A stretch of DNA of 64,000 nucleotides from Hyphomicrobiales bacterium (GTDB lineage Bacteria; Pseudomonadota; Alphaproteobacteria; Rhizobiales; Beijerinckiaceae): assembly GCA_930633495.1 (NCBI GenBank), contig CAKNFJ010000001.1, forward strand, positions 3,681,001 through 3,745,000, read 5' to 3'. The notes under the pieces were generated by a model. That model searched no databases. It was given only the letters and a program-made list of their open reading frames with translations, and was not told where the DNA came from. The translations under genes and the position numbers were made by a program. Below, piece after piece: positions 46,552 to 55,517 of the stretch (position 1 is the stretch's first letter; every line of letters begins with the position of its first letter).

Positions 46552-46584
46552 AACAAAAAGAGGCTCCGAGGGAATCGGAGCCTC
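46552..46584 (-). terminator. Terminator between lysR and phasin genes
   Basis: A 10-bp perfect stem (GAGGCTCCGA, 46560-46569; TCGGAGCCTC, 46575-46584) is followed on the minus strand by TTTTTGTTTC. It ends the phasin transcript, about 75 bp after its stop. Confidence 0.85.
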
Positions 46585-46660
46585 CCAGAAGTGTCCGCAG
46601 GCCTGCCGCAGCCGAGGGGGCCGCGACTTGGCAGCGCGGCCTCGCGACGGTCTGCCGAAA

Positions 46661-47065
46661 TCAGGCAGCCTGCTTGGCCGGGGCGACAGTTGGAGTAGCC
46701 TGCTTGACTGCGGCCTCGACGGCCGCCGCGGCAGCCGGAGCAGCCTTCGCGACGATGCCCTCGAGCGGCTTGTAGGTCTCCTTGGCGAGAGCGGCATAGA
46801 GCTCGCCCATCTTGGTCAGCTGAGCGACGGCGTCCTCGAACGCGGTCTTGACGTACGCGGCCTGGAGCTCGAGCGCCCTGTCGAAGCTCTTCGCGCCGGC
46901 GAGGTTCTCGATGAAAGCGGTGTTCGCCTCGAAAGACTTCTTGGCATAGTCGGCCGCCTCGGTGGCGATCGTCTGCACGCCCTTGGAGGCAACGTCGAAG
47001 GCCTTCAGCGTGGCGTCGATGTTGTCCTTGGAAGTCTTCTGGAGGGTCTCGATCTGCTGGTTCAT
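46661..47065 (-). CDS. Phasin (polyhydroxyalkanoate granule-associated protein)
   Basis: Phasins coat PHA storage granules. This 134-aa protein is helical with NQQIETLQKTSKDNIDATLK, the phasin_2 core (GVQTIATEAADYAKKSFEA; LAGAKSFDRALELQAAYVKT) and an Ala/Pro/Lys-rich tail like PhaF-type ends. ATG 47065 has AGGAGA six bases upstream; the longer frame upstream is not part of the family. It is transcribed alone, with its own terminator. Confidence 0.9.
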   Translation of the reverse strand: MNQQIETLQKTSKDNIDATLKAFDVASKGVQTIATEAADYAKKSFEANTAFIENLAGAKSFDRALELQAAYVKTAFEDAVAQLTKMGELYAALAKETYKPLEGIVAKAAPAAAAAVEAAVKQATPTVAPAKQAA

Positions 47066-47456
47066 GGTTTTCTCCTTGCGCACCCTGGGTGTCCCTTTGC
47101 TGAGGAGCCATTCGGCCCGACATATCGCCCCAATGTCGCGTGAAGAGAGATCACCACCGGGGTGGATCGTTTTATTGTGCAATGCAACATAAATTTCAAG
47201 TTCATGCTGCGTTGCGTCAAGCGCGGACCGTTCCGATCGCGACCGTTTGGGCCTCAGCATGGTCATCCTCGCAACTGCACAAGGCGGTAAGATGACGGCA
47301 TTGGCGATTGACGCGCTGATGAAGGGAGGGACCTCGCCTCTGATGCTGGCGCGGCGTCGGCGATAGCGAGAAGTCGAAGCGATAGGTCGCCGCGCTTGAT
47401 GGTCTGCCAACCCGTCAGCCATCAATAGGTGCAGGGATTTCCGCGCTTACTCTGAA
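47066..47456 (-). promoter_or_regulatory. Phasin upstream region with TGC/GCA-rich motifs
   Basis: This 391-bp space holds no convincing gene. An AT-rich stretch at 47168-47200 contains TTGTGCAATGCAACAT (47175-47190), and TGCTGCGTTGCG follows at 47205-47216. TGC/GCA-rich motifs before phasin genes are bound by the repressor PhaR in other Alphaproteobacteria. The link here is by resemblance only. Confidence 0.35.
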
Positions 47457-47675
47457 TCATCCCCCGCGCTTGAGGCAGTCGCGCGTGTATTGCCGGACCA
47501 ATTCCCTCATTTGGTCCGGATTTCTCATGGCCGCCCGGCCATTCAGATGAACCCGCCGGGCTTCCTCACGGCACGCTTCTGCCCTAGGGTCCTGAGCGTT
47601 GGGACCTCTATTCTGAGCCTCCGCCGCCGGGGCAATAAGAAGAAAGGCCGGAACGATCAGCGCAAATGCACGCAT
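47457..47675 (-). CDS. Small secreted protein of unknown function
   Basis: The 72-aa precursor has a clear signal peptide (MRAFALIVPAFLLIAPAAEA), leaving a mature part of about 52 residues that is charged with two cysteines (EACREEAR, TRDCLKRGG). This pattern resembles small PsiF-like periplasmic proteins, but the match is weak. No ribosome site stands out. Neighbours give no functional hint. Confidence 0.55.
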   Translation of the reverse strand: MRAFALIVPAFLLIAPAAEAQNRGPNAQDPRAEACREEARRVHLNGRAAMRNPDQMRELVRQYTRDCLKRGG

Positions 47676-47874
47676 ATGTCACCCCTGGACTTCGATGGGC
47701 AGTTCGCAGTGCGGAACGCCAAGGCCAACAATGGTCGGCGAAGCTCGGTCGCGTCATACCGAATTTGGGGTACGTCCTGACTGCCACCTTCCTGCTGCGA
47801 TCAAATGCCCAGCAAACCAGCACGGCGAACAGAAGTACGAATTGTGGTAGACTGAGGAGGATGGGGGAGATCGA

Positions 47875-48963
47875 ATGGATGGCGTCGAAAATGTGCTTGA
47901 TCAAATCTATGAAGCAGCCCTGTTGCCTGAGTTCTGGCCTGACGCCCTAACGGGTATTAATCAATTTGTTGGACTTGATGGCGGTGCATTATTCGTCGCA
48001 TCCGAAGAAAACGTAAGATGGACCGCTACGAACTCTTACGTTGAAACCGTATCAGCTTTCATCGAAGAAGAGCGTTGGCGAGGGAATGCCCGCAACACCC
48101 GTGCCCTGACATTAAAACATGCGGGTTTCATCACCGATCAGCAGGTCTTTTCTCCTGAAGAACTTGAACGGGAACCGATCTTTACAGAGTTCCTTCGACC
48201 TCGAGGGTGGGGCTGGGCCTCCGGCTCGGTCATCATGATGCCGACAGGGGAGATCCTGACATTTCATTTCGAGAACTATTTCCATCGAGGCCCCGTCGGA
48301 CACCAGTCCGTAAGATTGCTCGATGAACTTCGACCCCATCTGGCTCGATCAGCTCTTCTATCCTGCCGCCTGCATCTGGAGAAAATGCAGGCATCTCTTT
48401 CCGGCATCGAGGCCTTGGGGTTTCCGGCGGTGGTCTTGGACGCGGGCGGCCGCGTCCTTGCCGCCAATTCCAACTTCGGCAATCTGGGGTCGGCCGTCGT
48501 CGCGAGGGCCCATGGCGGCTTTGCTCTTCGAAACCCCAAGGCGAACGGATTGGTCCAGCAGGCCTTGGAACAGGTCGCGAAGGGCCACCGCAGTCCTCGT
48601 TCGATCGCCACACCGGGGACCGAGGAGCATCCTCCTTTCGTATTTCATGTGATCCCAGTTCGCCGAAGTGCCCACGACCTGTTTTTCGGCTCCGAGGCAT
48701 TCCTGGTGGTGACCCCTGTTGGTCGCCCGACGGCTCCCCCCTTTGAGGTTCTCAATGCTCTGTTCGATCTCACCCCAGGCGAGGCTCGCGTAACGCGCCT
48801 GCTAACATCCGGCTTGAGCCCATCGGAGATCGCGAAGGTGAACAACGTATCAGTTGAAACAATCAGGGTGCAAATCAGGTCGGTACTGCAAAAGTCCGGG
48901 ATGCATCGACAAGCTGAGCTCGTTGGCTTTCTCTCAGGAATCGATACTTTTAATTCAGCGTGA
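47875..48963 (+). CDS. LuxR-family regulator with PAS-like sensor region
   Basis: This 362-aa protein ends in a LuxR/GerE helix-turn-helix (LTPGEARVTRLLTSGLSPSE; NNVSVETIRVQIRSVLQKSG, residues ~295-350). The preceding 290 residues lack an autoinducer-binding consensus; a region at 175-260 (FPAVVLDAGGRVLAANSNF) looks PAS-like. ATG 47875 has GGGGGAG six bases upstream. Codon use is more AT-rich than its neighbours, and a transposase remnant follows, which suggests acquisition. Its targets are not evident; the cytochrome/oxidase operon lies 1.2 kb downstream. Confidence 0.8.
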   Translation: MDGVENVLDQIYEAALLPEFWPDALTGINQFVGLDGGALFVASEENVRWTATNSYVETVSAFIEEERWRGNARNTRALTLKHAGFITDQQVFSPEELEREPIFTEFLRPRGWGWASGSVIMMPTGEILTFHFENYFHRGPVGHQSVRLLDELRPHLARSALLSCRLHLEKMQASLSGIEALGFPAVVLDAGGRVLAANSNFGNLGSAVVARAHGGFALRNPKANGLVQQALEQVAKGHRSPRSIATPGTEEHPPFVFHVIPVRRSAHDLFFGSEAFLVVTPVGRPTAPPFEVLNALFDLTPGEARVTRLLTSGLSPSEIAKVNNVSVETIRVQIRSVLQKSGMHRQAELVGFLSGIDTFNSA

Positions 48964-49051
48964 CGATGGGCGCCCGCGAGAACCTCGTGATTTCGGACGA
49001 GGGTGACGAGCTGGAACATGGAAAACCTCCTGCCCCGCCGTTCCGGCTCGC

Positions 49052-49783
49052 TCACAACGCCAGAGAAATCGTCGCCCGCAGGGCTTCCTGGAAGGGCTCG
49101 TGCATGACGACATCGCCCTTGGTCAGCGTGGGAGCGAGGACTGCCTGCGCGTAGAGGGTGAAGAGTTCGCCATTGATCGGACCGTCGCTGACCCATGGTG
49201 CCTCGACGCGATCGACGCGTAGCGCTGCAATGAAGGTCAGCGTCTTCCAGTGGCCGTGAGGGACGCGCGCGTGCAGCCGCTCGCCCCGCGGCCCCCAGCC
49301 GTGCAGGGGCGCCATGTTGGTCTTGACCCAGGTCTCGTCGATGAAGACGAGCCGGCCTGGATCAATCCGGCTCTGATGGCACTGCCAGCGCTGTCGCTTG
49401 CGGGCGATGTCGGGCCTACTCTGCTCGGCCGGCATCACGGTTTTTTTAAAGCTCAGCCCCTCGGCCCGGACGAACACCCAGACTGCGCGGCGATCGGTTT
49501 TGATGCCCCGCGCCGCCAGTTCCGCAGTCAGGCCGCGCGTCGTGAACGGACCCGACCGGCAGCGCTCGCGCAGCCAATCAACTCGCTCCCCAGACAGGAG
49601 CCGCTTCTTGTGGCCACCGACCTGGCCCGGTGAAAGCGAGCCCGTCTCGCTCTTCAGCTTCTTCCACTTCGACACGCAGGACGGGCTGATGCGGAGCGCG
49701 GCCGCAATCGACCGCGTCGTCTCGCCAGCCTCAAAGCGCGCCAGTGCTCGCTCGCGCACATCGTCAGAATAGGGGCGCGTCAT
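49052..49783 (-). pseudogene. Truncated IS630-family transposase
   Basis: This frame encodes 243 residues from MTRPYSDDVRERAL: a helix-turn-helix (TTRSIAAALRISPSCVSKWKK), the linker RGIKTDRRAVWVFVRAEGLS and the first catalytic Asp strand (RLVFIDETWVKTNMAPLHGW). The family continues after KGDVV with DNLGSHK and a final DDE acidic motif; here KGDVVM is followed by unrelated MHEPFQEAL and a stop. The protein therefore lacks two of its three catalytic acids and the element is dead. Its 5' side abuts a metallophosphoesterase remnant. Confidence 0.8.
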
Positions 49784-49848
49784 CCATGCTGGCCTCGCTT
49801 TCCAGCATCGATCTTGAATCACGTTCCGCCCGATTTGCGAATCCCCGA

Positions 49849-50043
49849 GCCCGCAAAATCACAGCTGGCTCTAGGCTGGACCGCGTCGTGGTGCACGGCC
49901 ATTCGGTCATTGAAGACGGGCGTCCGATGGTCACCGAAAATCGAATCTCTATGGACATGGCGGCCTGCTGGTCGGGTCGGCTATCGGTGCTTGTGATTGA
50001 CCAGGAAGCGGGCGTGCTCTTGTTTCACCAGACCGACGGTGAT
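49849..50043 (+). pseudogene. 3' remnant of a metallophosphoesterase
   Basis: The plus frame reads RLDRVVVHGHSVIEDG, then ENRISMDMAACWSGRLSVLVID, then LLFHQTDG. This is the C-terminal part of PP1/ApaH-type serine/threonine phosphatases, including the metal-ligand VVHGH. The N-terminal metal motifs are absent; the sequence begins next to the IS630 remnant. The frame has no proper stop and runs on into the cytochrome gene, so this is a decayed fragment. Confidence 0.5.
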
Positions 50044-50190
50044 CATCGATATTCCAAATCGGTGCGTCGTATTCTCACGCAGCTGAGATTGGAGGGAACC
50101 TGCCAACGGTGTAAATGTGGTGCGAGAGAGTGTGCGGCTCGGCCGCCCGTCCGGCGGAAGGTCGCCTCCGAATTCGAAGGAGAGCCTTCG

Positions 50191-50580
50191 ATGCGGCGCC
50201 GGATTTTGCTGGCCTCCTTGATACTCGCGGCCCTGTCTCATCCAGCCAAGGCGGTCGGCGATCCCGCTGCGGGTGAGAAGGTTTTCCAGAGATGCCGCGC
50301 CTGCCACCAGATCGGGGAGTCGGCCAGGAACGCAGTTGGACCCAAGCTGAACGGCCTTTTCGGCCGGCCGGCGGGCTCGATCGAGGGCTATACCTACTCG
50401 TCCGCCAATAAAAGCTCCGGCATCGTATGGGATGAGCCCACGTTCCGGGACTACATCAAGGGGCCGCAAGCCAAGATTCCAAATACAAAGATGGTGTTTC
50501 CGGGCCTAAAATCTGACCAGGAGATCGACGATATCGTCGCGTTCCTTAAGCAGTTTGACTCTGATGGCAAGAAGAAATAG
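50191..50580 (+). CDS. Soluble cytochrome c (c2-like)
   Basis: The 129-aa precursor has a Sec signal (MRRRILLASLILAALSHPAKA) and a class I cytochrome c fold: CRACH haem site near residue 38, GPKLNGLFGRPAGS, and the axial Met in NTKMVFPGLKSDQE. GAAGGAGAG lies eight bases before the ATG. It precedes the coxMNOP-like genes by about 430 bp and could be the electron donor of that oxidase. Confidence 0.9.
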   Translation: MRRRILLASLILAALSHPAKAVGDPAAGEKVFQRCRACHQIGESARNAVGPKLNGLFGRPAGSIEGYTYSSANKSSGIVWDEPTFRDYIKGPQAKIPNTKMVFPGLKSDQEIDDIVAFLKQFDSDGKKK

Positions 50581-51016
50581 CTGGATCGATCTTCGGTTTC
50601 AGCGACACCGAAAACGAGCGGCCAGCCCGGATCGATTGACAACTCAGCCGTGCAGAGCGACAACATAAAAGCAACTTCGGATCGAAGGCTCGAATGCCCC
50701 GCGATCCGGCTAAGAGCTTTTGCGTCTGATGCCGGCGCGTGGTCGTCCAGGCGAACCAAAGGTTCGGCGATGGAGAGCAGGAAGCAAGACTTGAAGCCTT
50801 ACAACGCGCTCAAGAGAGCCTGCGCCCTGCGGCTGCCTTGTGTTTCCGATCTCATCGGCTTCTGTCGGTTTAGACAGCGCGCCCGCTTCGCTGCGAGCCG
50901 CTACTCGCGTTTCCTGACAAAAGTGAGTTTGCTGACGTAGCGCCGCAACGCATGATCGCGCTGCGATATTGCCTGGTTCCTGGCCTGCTTCCTGTTCATC
51001 GCCGCCCTCGGCAAGG
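50581..51016. other. Intergenic region upstream of the oxidase operon
   Basis: 436 bp with no recognisable gene. TTGACA at 50636-50641 is a possible -35 but has no good partner. A short frame 50951-51019 overlaps the coxM start by ATGA (22 codons, hydrophobic in an alternative frame). No FixK-type TTGAT-N4-ATCAA site was seen. Confidence 0.45.
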
Positions 51017-51841
51017 ATGAAAGGGATGGGAATCGCGGTCGTCCTGGCTCTGGTCGTGATCGGCTCGGTGGTGTTCCACTTCCTGAGCCCGTGGTGGTGG
51101 ACGCCGATCGCCTCCAACTGGAACTATATCGACCACACCATCATCATCACCTTCTGGATCACCGGAATCGTCTTCGCCGCCGTCGTGCTGTTCATGGCCT
51201 ATTGCGTCTTCCGGTTCCGCCATCGCGAGGGCAACCGCGCCGCTTACGAACCGGAAAACAAGCGGCTCGAATGGTGGCTCGCGATCGGCACCGGCGTCGG
51301 CGTCGCCGCCATGCTCGCGCCCGGCCTCGTCGTCTGGCACCAGTTCGTCACGGTTCCGAAGGACGCCACCATCGTCGAGGTCATCGGCCAGCAATGGCAA
51401 TGGGCCTATCGGCTGCCGGGCGCCGACGGCAGGCTCGGTGCCGCCGATGTCGCCCATATCTCCCCGGAGAACCCGCTGGGCGTCGATCCTAAGGATCCGC
51501 ATGGGCAGGACGACGTCGTGATTCAGGGTGACAATCTCCATCTTCAACTCGGCAAGCCGGTGAAGATGCTGCTGCGCGCGGTCGATGTCGTGCACGATTT
51601 CTATGTGCCGGAATTCCGCGCCAAGATGGACATGATCCCCGGCAGCGTCACCTACTACTGGTTCACGCCGACGCGGGCCGGCACCTTCGACGTGCTCTGC
51701 GCCGAGCTCTGTGGCACCGGCCACACCTTCATGCGCGGCAATGTCGTGGTCGAGCCGGAGAGCCAGCACCAGGCTTGGCTACAGCAGCAAAAGACCTTCG
51801 CACAGCTCCAGGGAGCGGCCAGGGCGCAGGCGAAGAACTAG
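51017..51841 (+). CDS. coxM: Cytochrome c oxidase subunit II (CoxM-like)
   Basis: Subunit II accepts electrons from cytochrome c through the CuA centre. The 274-aa protein has two N-terminal helices (residues ~4-24 and 42-65) and a periplasmic cupredoxin domain. The domain contains VVHDFYVPEFRAKMDMIPG and the complete CuA set C-x-E-x-C-x3-H-x2-M (CAELCGTGHTFM). ATG 51017 is used (ATG 51026 is possible); no haem c domain is attached. The gene set and two subunit III genes downstream match the coxMNOP alternative oxidase of Bradyrhizobium. Confidence 0.88.
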   Translation: MKGMGIAVVLALVVIGSVVFHFLSPWWWTPIASNWNYIDHTIIITFWITGIVFAAVVLFMAYCVFRFRHREGNRAAYEPENKRLEWWLAIGTGVGVAAMLAPGLVVWHQFVTVPKDATIVEVIGQQWQWAYRLPGADGRLGAADVAHISPENPLGVDPKDPHGQDDVVIQGDNLHLQLGKPVKMLLRAVDVVHDFYVPEFRAKMDMIPGSVTYYWFTPTRAGTFDVLCAELCGTGHTFMRGNVVVEPESQHQAWLQQQKTFAQLQGAARAQAKN

Positions 51842-51904
51842 GCGTGACTGTGGGGCATGTCCCCGGACCGGGACGCTGCCCTGCGAGGAGTGGGAGATGG
51901 CCTG

Positions 51905-53668
51905 ATGGTCGACGTGATGCACGGCGCCCCCGAACCGCTGCCGGCGGCCGAAGCCGAAGATGTCGAGCTGTATCACCCGCATAGCTGGATCACGAAATAC
52001 GTCTTCTCCCAGGACGCCAAGATCATCGCCATTCAGTATTCGATCGTGGCGCTGTCGATCGGGCTGGTCGCGCTGGTGCTGTCCTGGCTGATGCGGCTGC
52101 AGCTCGGCTTCCCCGGGGTGTTCTCGTTCATCGATCCCGACCGCTACTACCAGTTCATCACCATGCACGGGATGATCATGGTGGTCTATCTGCTGACCGC
52201 CCTGTTCCTCGGCGGCTTCGGCAACTACCTGATCCCATTGATGCTCGGCGCGCGGGACATGGTGTTCCCCTATGTGAACATGCTGAGCTTCTGGATCTAT
52301 TTCCTCGCCGTGCTGGTGCTGGTCCTCGGCTTTTTCCTGCCGGGCGGCCCGACGGGAGCCGGATGGACCCTCTACCCGCCGCAGTCGATCCTCGCCAACA
52401 CGCCCGGCCAGCAATGGGGCATCATCGTGATGCTCGTCTCGCTGATCCTCTTCATCATCGGCTTCACCATGGGTGGGCTGAACTACGTCGTGACGGTGCT
52501 GCAAGGGCGCGCCCGGGGCATGACGCTGATGCGGATGCCCTTGACGATCTGGGGCATCTTCACGGCGACCGTCATGGCTTTGCTCGCCTTTCCCGCGCTC
52601 TTCGTCGGCGCCGTGATGATGCTGCTCGACCGGCTGATCGGCACGAGCTTCTTCATGCCGGCCATCGTCGCGATGGGAGAGCGGCTGGCCCACAAGGGCG
52701 GCAGCCCGATCCTGTTCCAACATCTGTTCTGGTTCTTCGGACACCCCGAGGTCTACATCGTTGCGCTGCCGGCCTTCGGTATCGTCTCCGACCTGATCAG
52801 CACCCATGCGCGCAAGAATATCTTCGGCTACCGCATGATGGTCTGGGCGCTGGTGGCCATCGGCGCGCTCAGCTTCGTCGTCTGGGCGCATCATATGTAT
52901 GTCAGCGGCATGCACCCCGCCTTCGGGTTCTTCTTCGCCACCACGACACTGATCATCGCGATCCCCACCGCGATCAAGGTCTATAACTGGGTTCTGACGC
53001 TCTGGCGCGGCGACATTCACTTCACGGTGCCGATGCTGTTCGCGCTCGGATTCATCGTCACCTTCGTGAATGGCGGGCTCACCGGCCTGTTCCTCGGCAA
53101 TGTCGTCGTCGATGTGCCGCTCTCCGACACGATGTTCGTCGTGGCGCATTTCCACATGGTCATGGGCGTCGCGCCGATCCTCGTGATCTTCGGGGCGATC
53201 TACCACTGGTATCCGAAGGTCACCGGGCGGATGCTCGACGACCGGCTCGGGAAGCTGCATTTCTGGGTCACCTTCCTCGGCGCCTATCTGATCTTCTTCC
53301 CGATGCACTATATCGGGCTGATGGGCGTGCCGCGCCGTTATCACGAGATCGGTGCGATGGCCTTCGTCCCGCCTTCGGCGGCGACGCTGAACGAATTCAT
53401 CACGGTCGTCGCTCTGATCGTCGGCGCCGCCCAGCTCGTCTTCGTGTTCAATCTCGTCTGGAGCCTGCGACACGGTCAGCCGGCCGGCGGCAATCCCTGG
53501 CGCGCGACCACGCTGGAATGGCAGACGCCGCAGACCCCGCCCGCCCATGGCAACTGGGGCAAGACCCTGCCGGTGGTCTATCGTTGGGCCTATGACTACA
53601 GCGTGCCCGGCGCCGCGGAAGACTTCCTGCCGCAGAACCAGCCGCCGCCGGCGCCGCGGACCGGATGA
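51905..53668 (+). CDS. coxN: Cytochrome c oxidase subunit I (CoxN-like)
   Basis: This is the catalytic subunit of an A-type haem-copper oxidase. The 587-aa protein has 12-13 helices, the low-spin haem ligands in FITMHGMIMVVY and VAHFHMVMG, and the CuB ligands in FGHPEVY (with the cross-linked Tyr and the D-channel Glu) and WAHHMYVSG. The K-channel Lys is in IPTAIKVYNW. ATG 51905 is chosen: GGAGTGGGAG lies upstream, and a two-codon frame (ATGGCCTGA) overlaps just before it. Confidence 0.93.
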   Translation: MVDVMHGAPEPLPAAEAEDVELYHPHSWITKYVFSQDAKIIAIQYSIVALSIGLVALVLSWLMRLQLGFPGVFSFIDPDRYYQFITMHGMIMVVYLLTALFLGGFGNYLIPLMLGARDMVFPYVNMLSFWIYFLAVLVLVLGFFLPGGPTGAGWTLYPPQSILANTPGQQWGIIVMLVSLILFIIGFTMGGLNYVVTVLQGRARGMTLMRMPLTIWGIFTATVMALLAFPALFVGAVMMLLDRLIGTSFFMPAIVAMGERLAHKGGSPILFQHLFWFFGHPEVYIVALPAFGIVSDLISTHARKNIFGYRMMVWALVAIGALSFVVWAHHMYVSGMHPAFGFFFATTTLIIAIPTAIKVYNWVLTLWRGDIHFTVPMLFALGFIVTFVNGGLTGLFLGNVVVDVPLSDTMFVVAHFHMVMGVAPILVIFGAIYHWYPKVTGRMLDDRLGKLHFWVTFLGAYLIFFPMHYIGLMGVPRRYHEIGAMAFVPPSAATLNEFITVVALIVGAAQLVFVFNLVWSLRHGQPAGGNPWRATTLEWQTPQTPPAHGNWGKTLPVVYRWAYDYSVPGAAEDFLPQNQPPPAPRTG

Positions 53669-53680
53669 GGAGATGCCGCC

Positions 53681-54397
53681 ATGGGCGTGGTCCTCGGGTT
53701 CATGGTCATCGTGGCAGGCTTTGCCGGCTGGTGGCTCTCGCGCCAGCATCTGACGTCGAAGCCCTGGCTCGAGGTCGGGGTGATCGGCGACGCTCCCGAG
53801 CCGCGCTCGCCCATGACCGCGAAGCTCGGGCTCGGCACTTTCCTGGTCGTCGTTGGCTCGCTCTTCGCGCTGCTGGTCAGCGCCTATTCGATGCGGATGG
53901 GCATGGCGGATTGGCGCGCCTTGCCGATGCCGACCGTGCTCTGGTTCAGCACGGGGCTGCTGATCCTCGCGAGCGTCGCCCTGCATATGGCGGTGATCGC
54001 CGCGCGTTGCGACGAAATCGGCCCGCTCCGCTCCAGCCTGCTTGCCGCGGGCGTCTGCTCGCTGGCCTTCCTCTCCACTCAGGGACTGGCCTGGCGTGAG
54101 CTTGCCGCCGCCGGCTTTTTCGCCGCGGCCAATCCGGCCAGCGCCTTCTTCTATCTGGTCACGGCCATTCACGGGGCGCATCTGCTCGGCGGACTCGTCG
54201 CGCTTGGCCGAACCGCCGCCAGAGCGTTCGCTGCTCCGAGGGACCTCACGCCGAGGGTCCAGCGCGAGCTCGCCCTCAGCGTCGAGCTCTGCGCCATCTA
54301 CTGGCATTTCCTGCTGCTGGTCTGGCTGGTCCTGTTCAGCCTGCTGATGCGCTGGACGGACGACATCATCGCGATCTGTCGGGGATTGCTGAGCTAG
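53681..54397 (+). CDS. coxO: Cytochrome c oxidase subunit III, first copy (CoxO-like)
   Basis: This 238-aa membrane protein has about seven hydrophobic helices and the subunit III pattern FFYLVTAIHGAHLLGGLVAL plus IYWHFLLLVWLVLFSLL near the end. It begins 12 bp after coxN with GAGGAGATG as ribosome site. It is shorter and more divergent than the second copy downstream. Two adjacent subunit III-type genes are characteristic of coxMNOP clusters. Confidence 0.85.
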   Translation: MGVVLGFMVIVAGFAGWWLSRQHLTSKPWLEVGVIGDAPEPRSPMTAKLGLGTFLVVVGSLFALLVSAYSMRMGMADWRALPMPTVLWFSTGLLILASVALHMAVIAARCDEIGPLRSSLLAAGVCSLAFLSTQGLAWRELAAAGFFAAANPASAFFYLVTAIHGAHLLGGLVALGRTAARAFAAPRDLTPRVQRELALSVELCAIYWHFLLLVWLVLFSLLMRWTDDIIAICRGLLS

Positions 54398-54410
54398 CGA
54401 GGAGAGGTCG

Positions 54411-55133
54411 ATGAACGAGATTGCGCCGACCGCCGCAAATGCCGACATCGCCCGCCCAGCCGGCTGGCGCGGCATCGTGGCGGACTGGTCGTCCGATCAG
54501 CAGGCCTTCAAGAACGTCTCCTGGGGGAAGGCCATGATGTGGGTCTTCCTGCTCAGCGACACCTTCGTCTTCGGCTCCTTCCTGATCGGCTACATGACGG
54601 TCAGGATGTCGACGGTGGTGCCCTGGCCCAATCCGAGCGAGGTCTTCGCGCTCGAGATCGGCGGTCATCACCTCCCGCTGATCCTGATCGCGATCATGAC
54701 CTTCGTCCTGATCAGCAGCAGCGGCACGATGGCGATGGCGGTCAATTTCGGCTACCGCCGCGACCGCCGGAAGACGGCGATCCTGATGCTGCTCACAGCC
54801 GTGCTCGGCGCGGCCTTCGTCGGCATGCAAGCCTTCGAATGGTCGAAGCTGATTTCGGAGGGCGTCCGGCCATGGGGCAATCCCTGGGGGGCGGAGCAGT
54901 TCGGCTCCAGCTTCTTCATGATCACCGGCTTCCATGGCACCCATGTCACGATCGGCGTGATCTTCCTGATCATCATCGCCCGCAAGGTCTGGCGCGGTGA
55001 TTTCGATCAGGGGCGGCGCGGCTTCTTCACGAGCCGGAAAGGGCGCTACGAGATCGTCGAGATCACCGGGCTCTACTGGCACTTCGTCGATCTCGTCTGG
55101 GTGTTCATCTTCGCGCTGTTCTATCTGTGGTGA
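54411..55133 (+). CDS. coxP: Cytochrome c oxidase subunit III, second copy (CoxP-like)
   Basis: This 240-aa protein has the full subunit III signature: SDTFVFGSFLIGYMTVRMS, AFVGMQAFEWSKLI, FFMITGFHGTHVTIGVIFLI and LYWHFVDLVWVFIFALFYLW. It starts 13 bp after coxO and ends 6 bp before the subunit IV gene. The N-terminal 40 residues are soluble. Confidence 0.92.
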   Translation: MNEIAPTAANADIARPAGWRGIVADWSSDQQAFKNVSWGKAMMWVFLLSDTFVFGSFLIGYMTVRMSTVVPWPNPSEVFALEIGGHHLPLILIAIMTFVLISSSGTMAMAVNFGYRRDRRKTAILMLLTAVLGAAFVGMQAFEWSKLISEGVRPWGNPWGAEQFGSSFFMITGFHGTHVTIGVIFLIIIARKVWRGDFDQGRRGFFTSRKGRYEIVEITGLYWHFVDLVWVFIFALFYLW

Positions 55134-55139
55134 GGCGCT

Positions 55140-55475
55140 ATGGCACAGGCTCACAATCCCGGCGAAACCCAGCAGCATCCGATCAAGCTTTACCTCGTGG
55201 TCTGGGGCTGGCTGTTCATCCTCAGCGCCTGTTCCTACCTGGTCGATTATTTCGGCCTCGTCGGCTACCTACGCTGGTCGCTGATCCTGATCTTCATGAT
55301 GCTGAAAGCCGGCCTGATCGTCGCGGTGTTCATGCACATGGCCTGGGAGCGCCTGGCGCTGGCCTATGCGATCCTCGTTCCGCCCGTGGCGCTCCTGGTC
55401 TTCGTCGGGATCATGGTCTTCGAATCGAACTACACGCTCTTCACCCGGCTGGCGTTCTTCGTGGCCGGTTCGTGA
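55140..55475 (+). CDS. Cytochrome c oxidase subunit IV-like protein
   Basis: This 111-aa protein has three hydrophobic helices (about residues 20-40, 47-68 and 78-98) and the MLKAGLIVAVFMHMAWE segment of the bacterial prokaryotic cytochrome C oxidase subunit IV family. It closes the five-gene oxidase operon. It probably stabilises the complex. Confidence 0.88.
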   Translation: MAQAHNPGETQQHPIKLYLVVWGWLFILSACSYLVDYFGLVGYLRWSLILIFMMLKAGLIVAVFMHMAWERLALAYAILVPPVALLVFVGIMVFESNYTLFTRLAFFVAGS

Positions 55476-55517
55476 CAGGCGATCCTGGGGCTCTCAATTC
55501 GGCAAAGGGAGGCGCTC

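Noticed and set aside
50650..50940. 96-codon plus-strand frame upstream of the oxidase genes
   Set aside because: No ribosome site, atypical Arg/Ser/Cys-rich composition and no recognisable family; treated as non-coding.
51779..54475. 898-codon open frame on the minus strand opposite coxM-coxN-coxO
   Set aside because: It is antisense to genes with complete catalytic motifs, is dominated by Asp/Glu/Arg/His/Gln, and has no recognisable domain. This is the usual shadow of GC-rich coding DNA.
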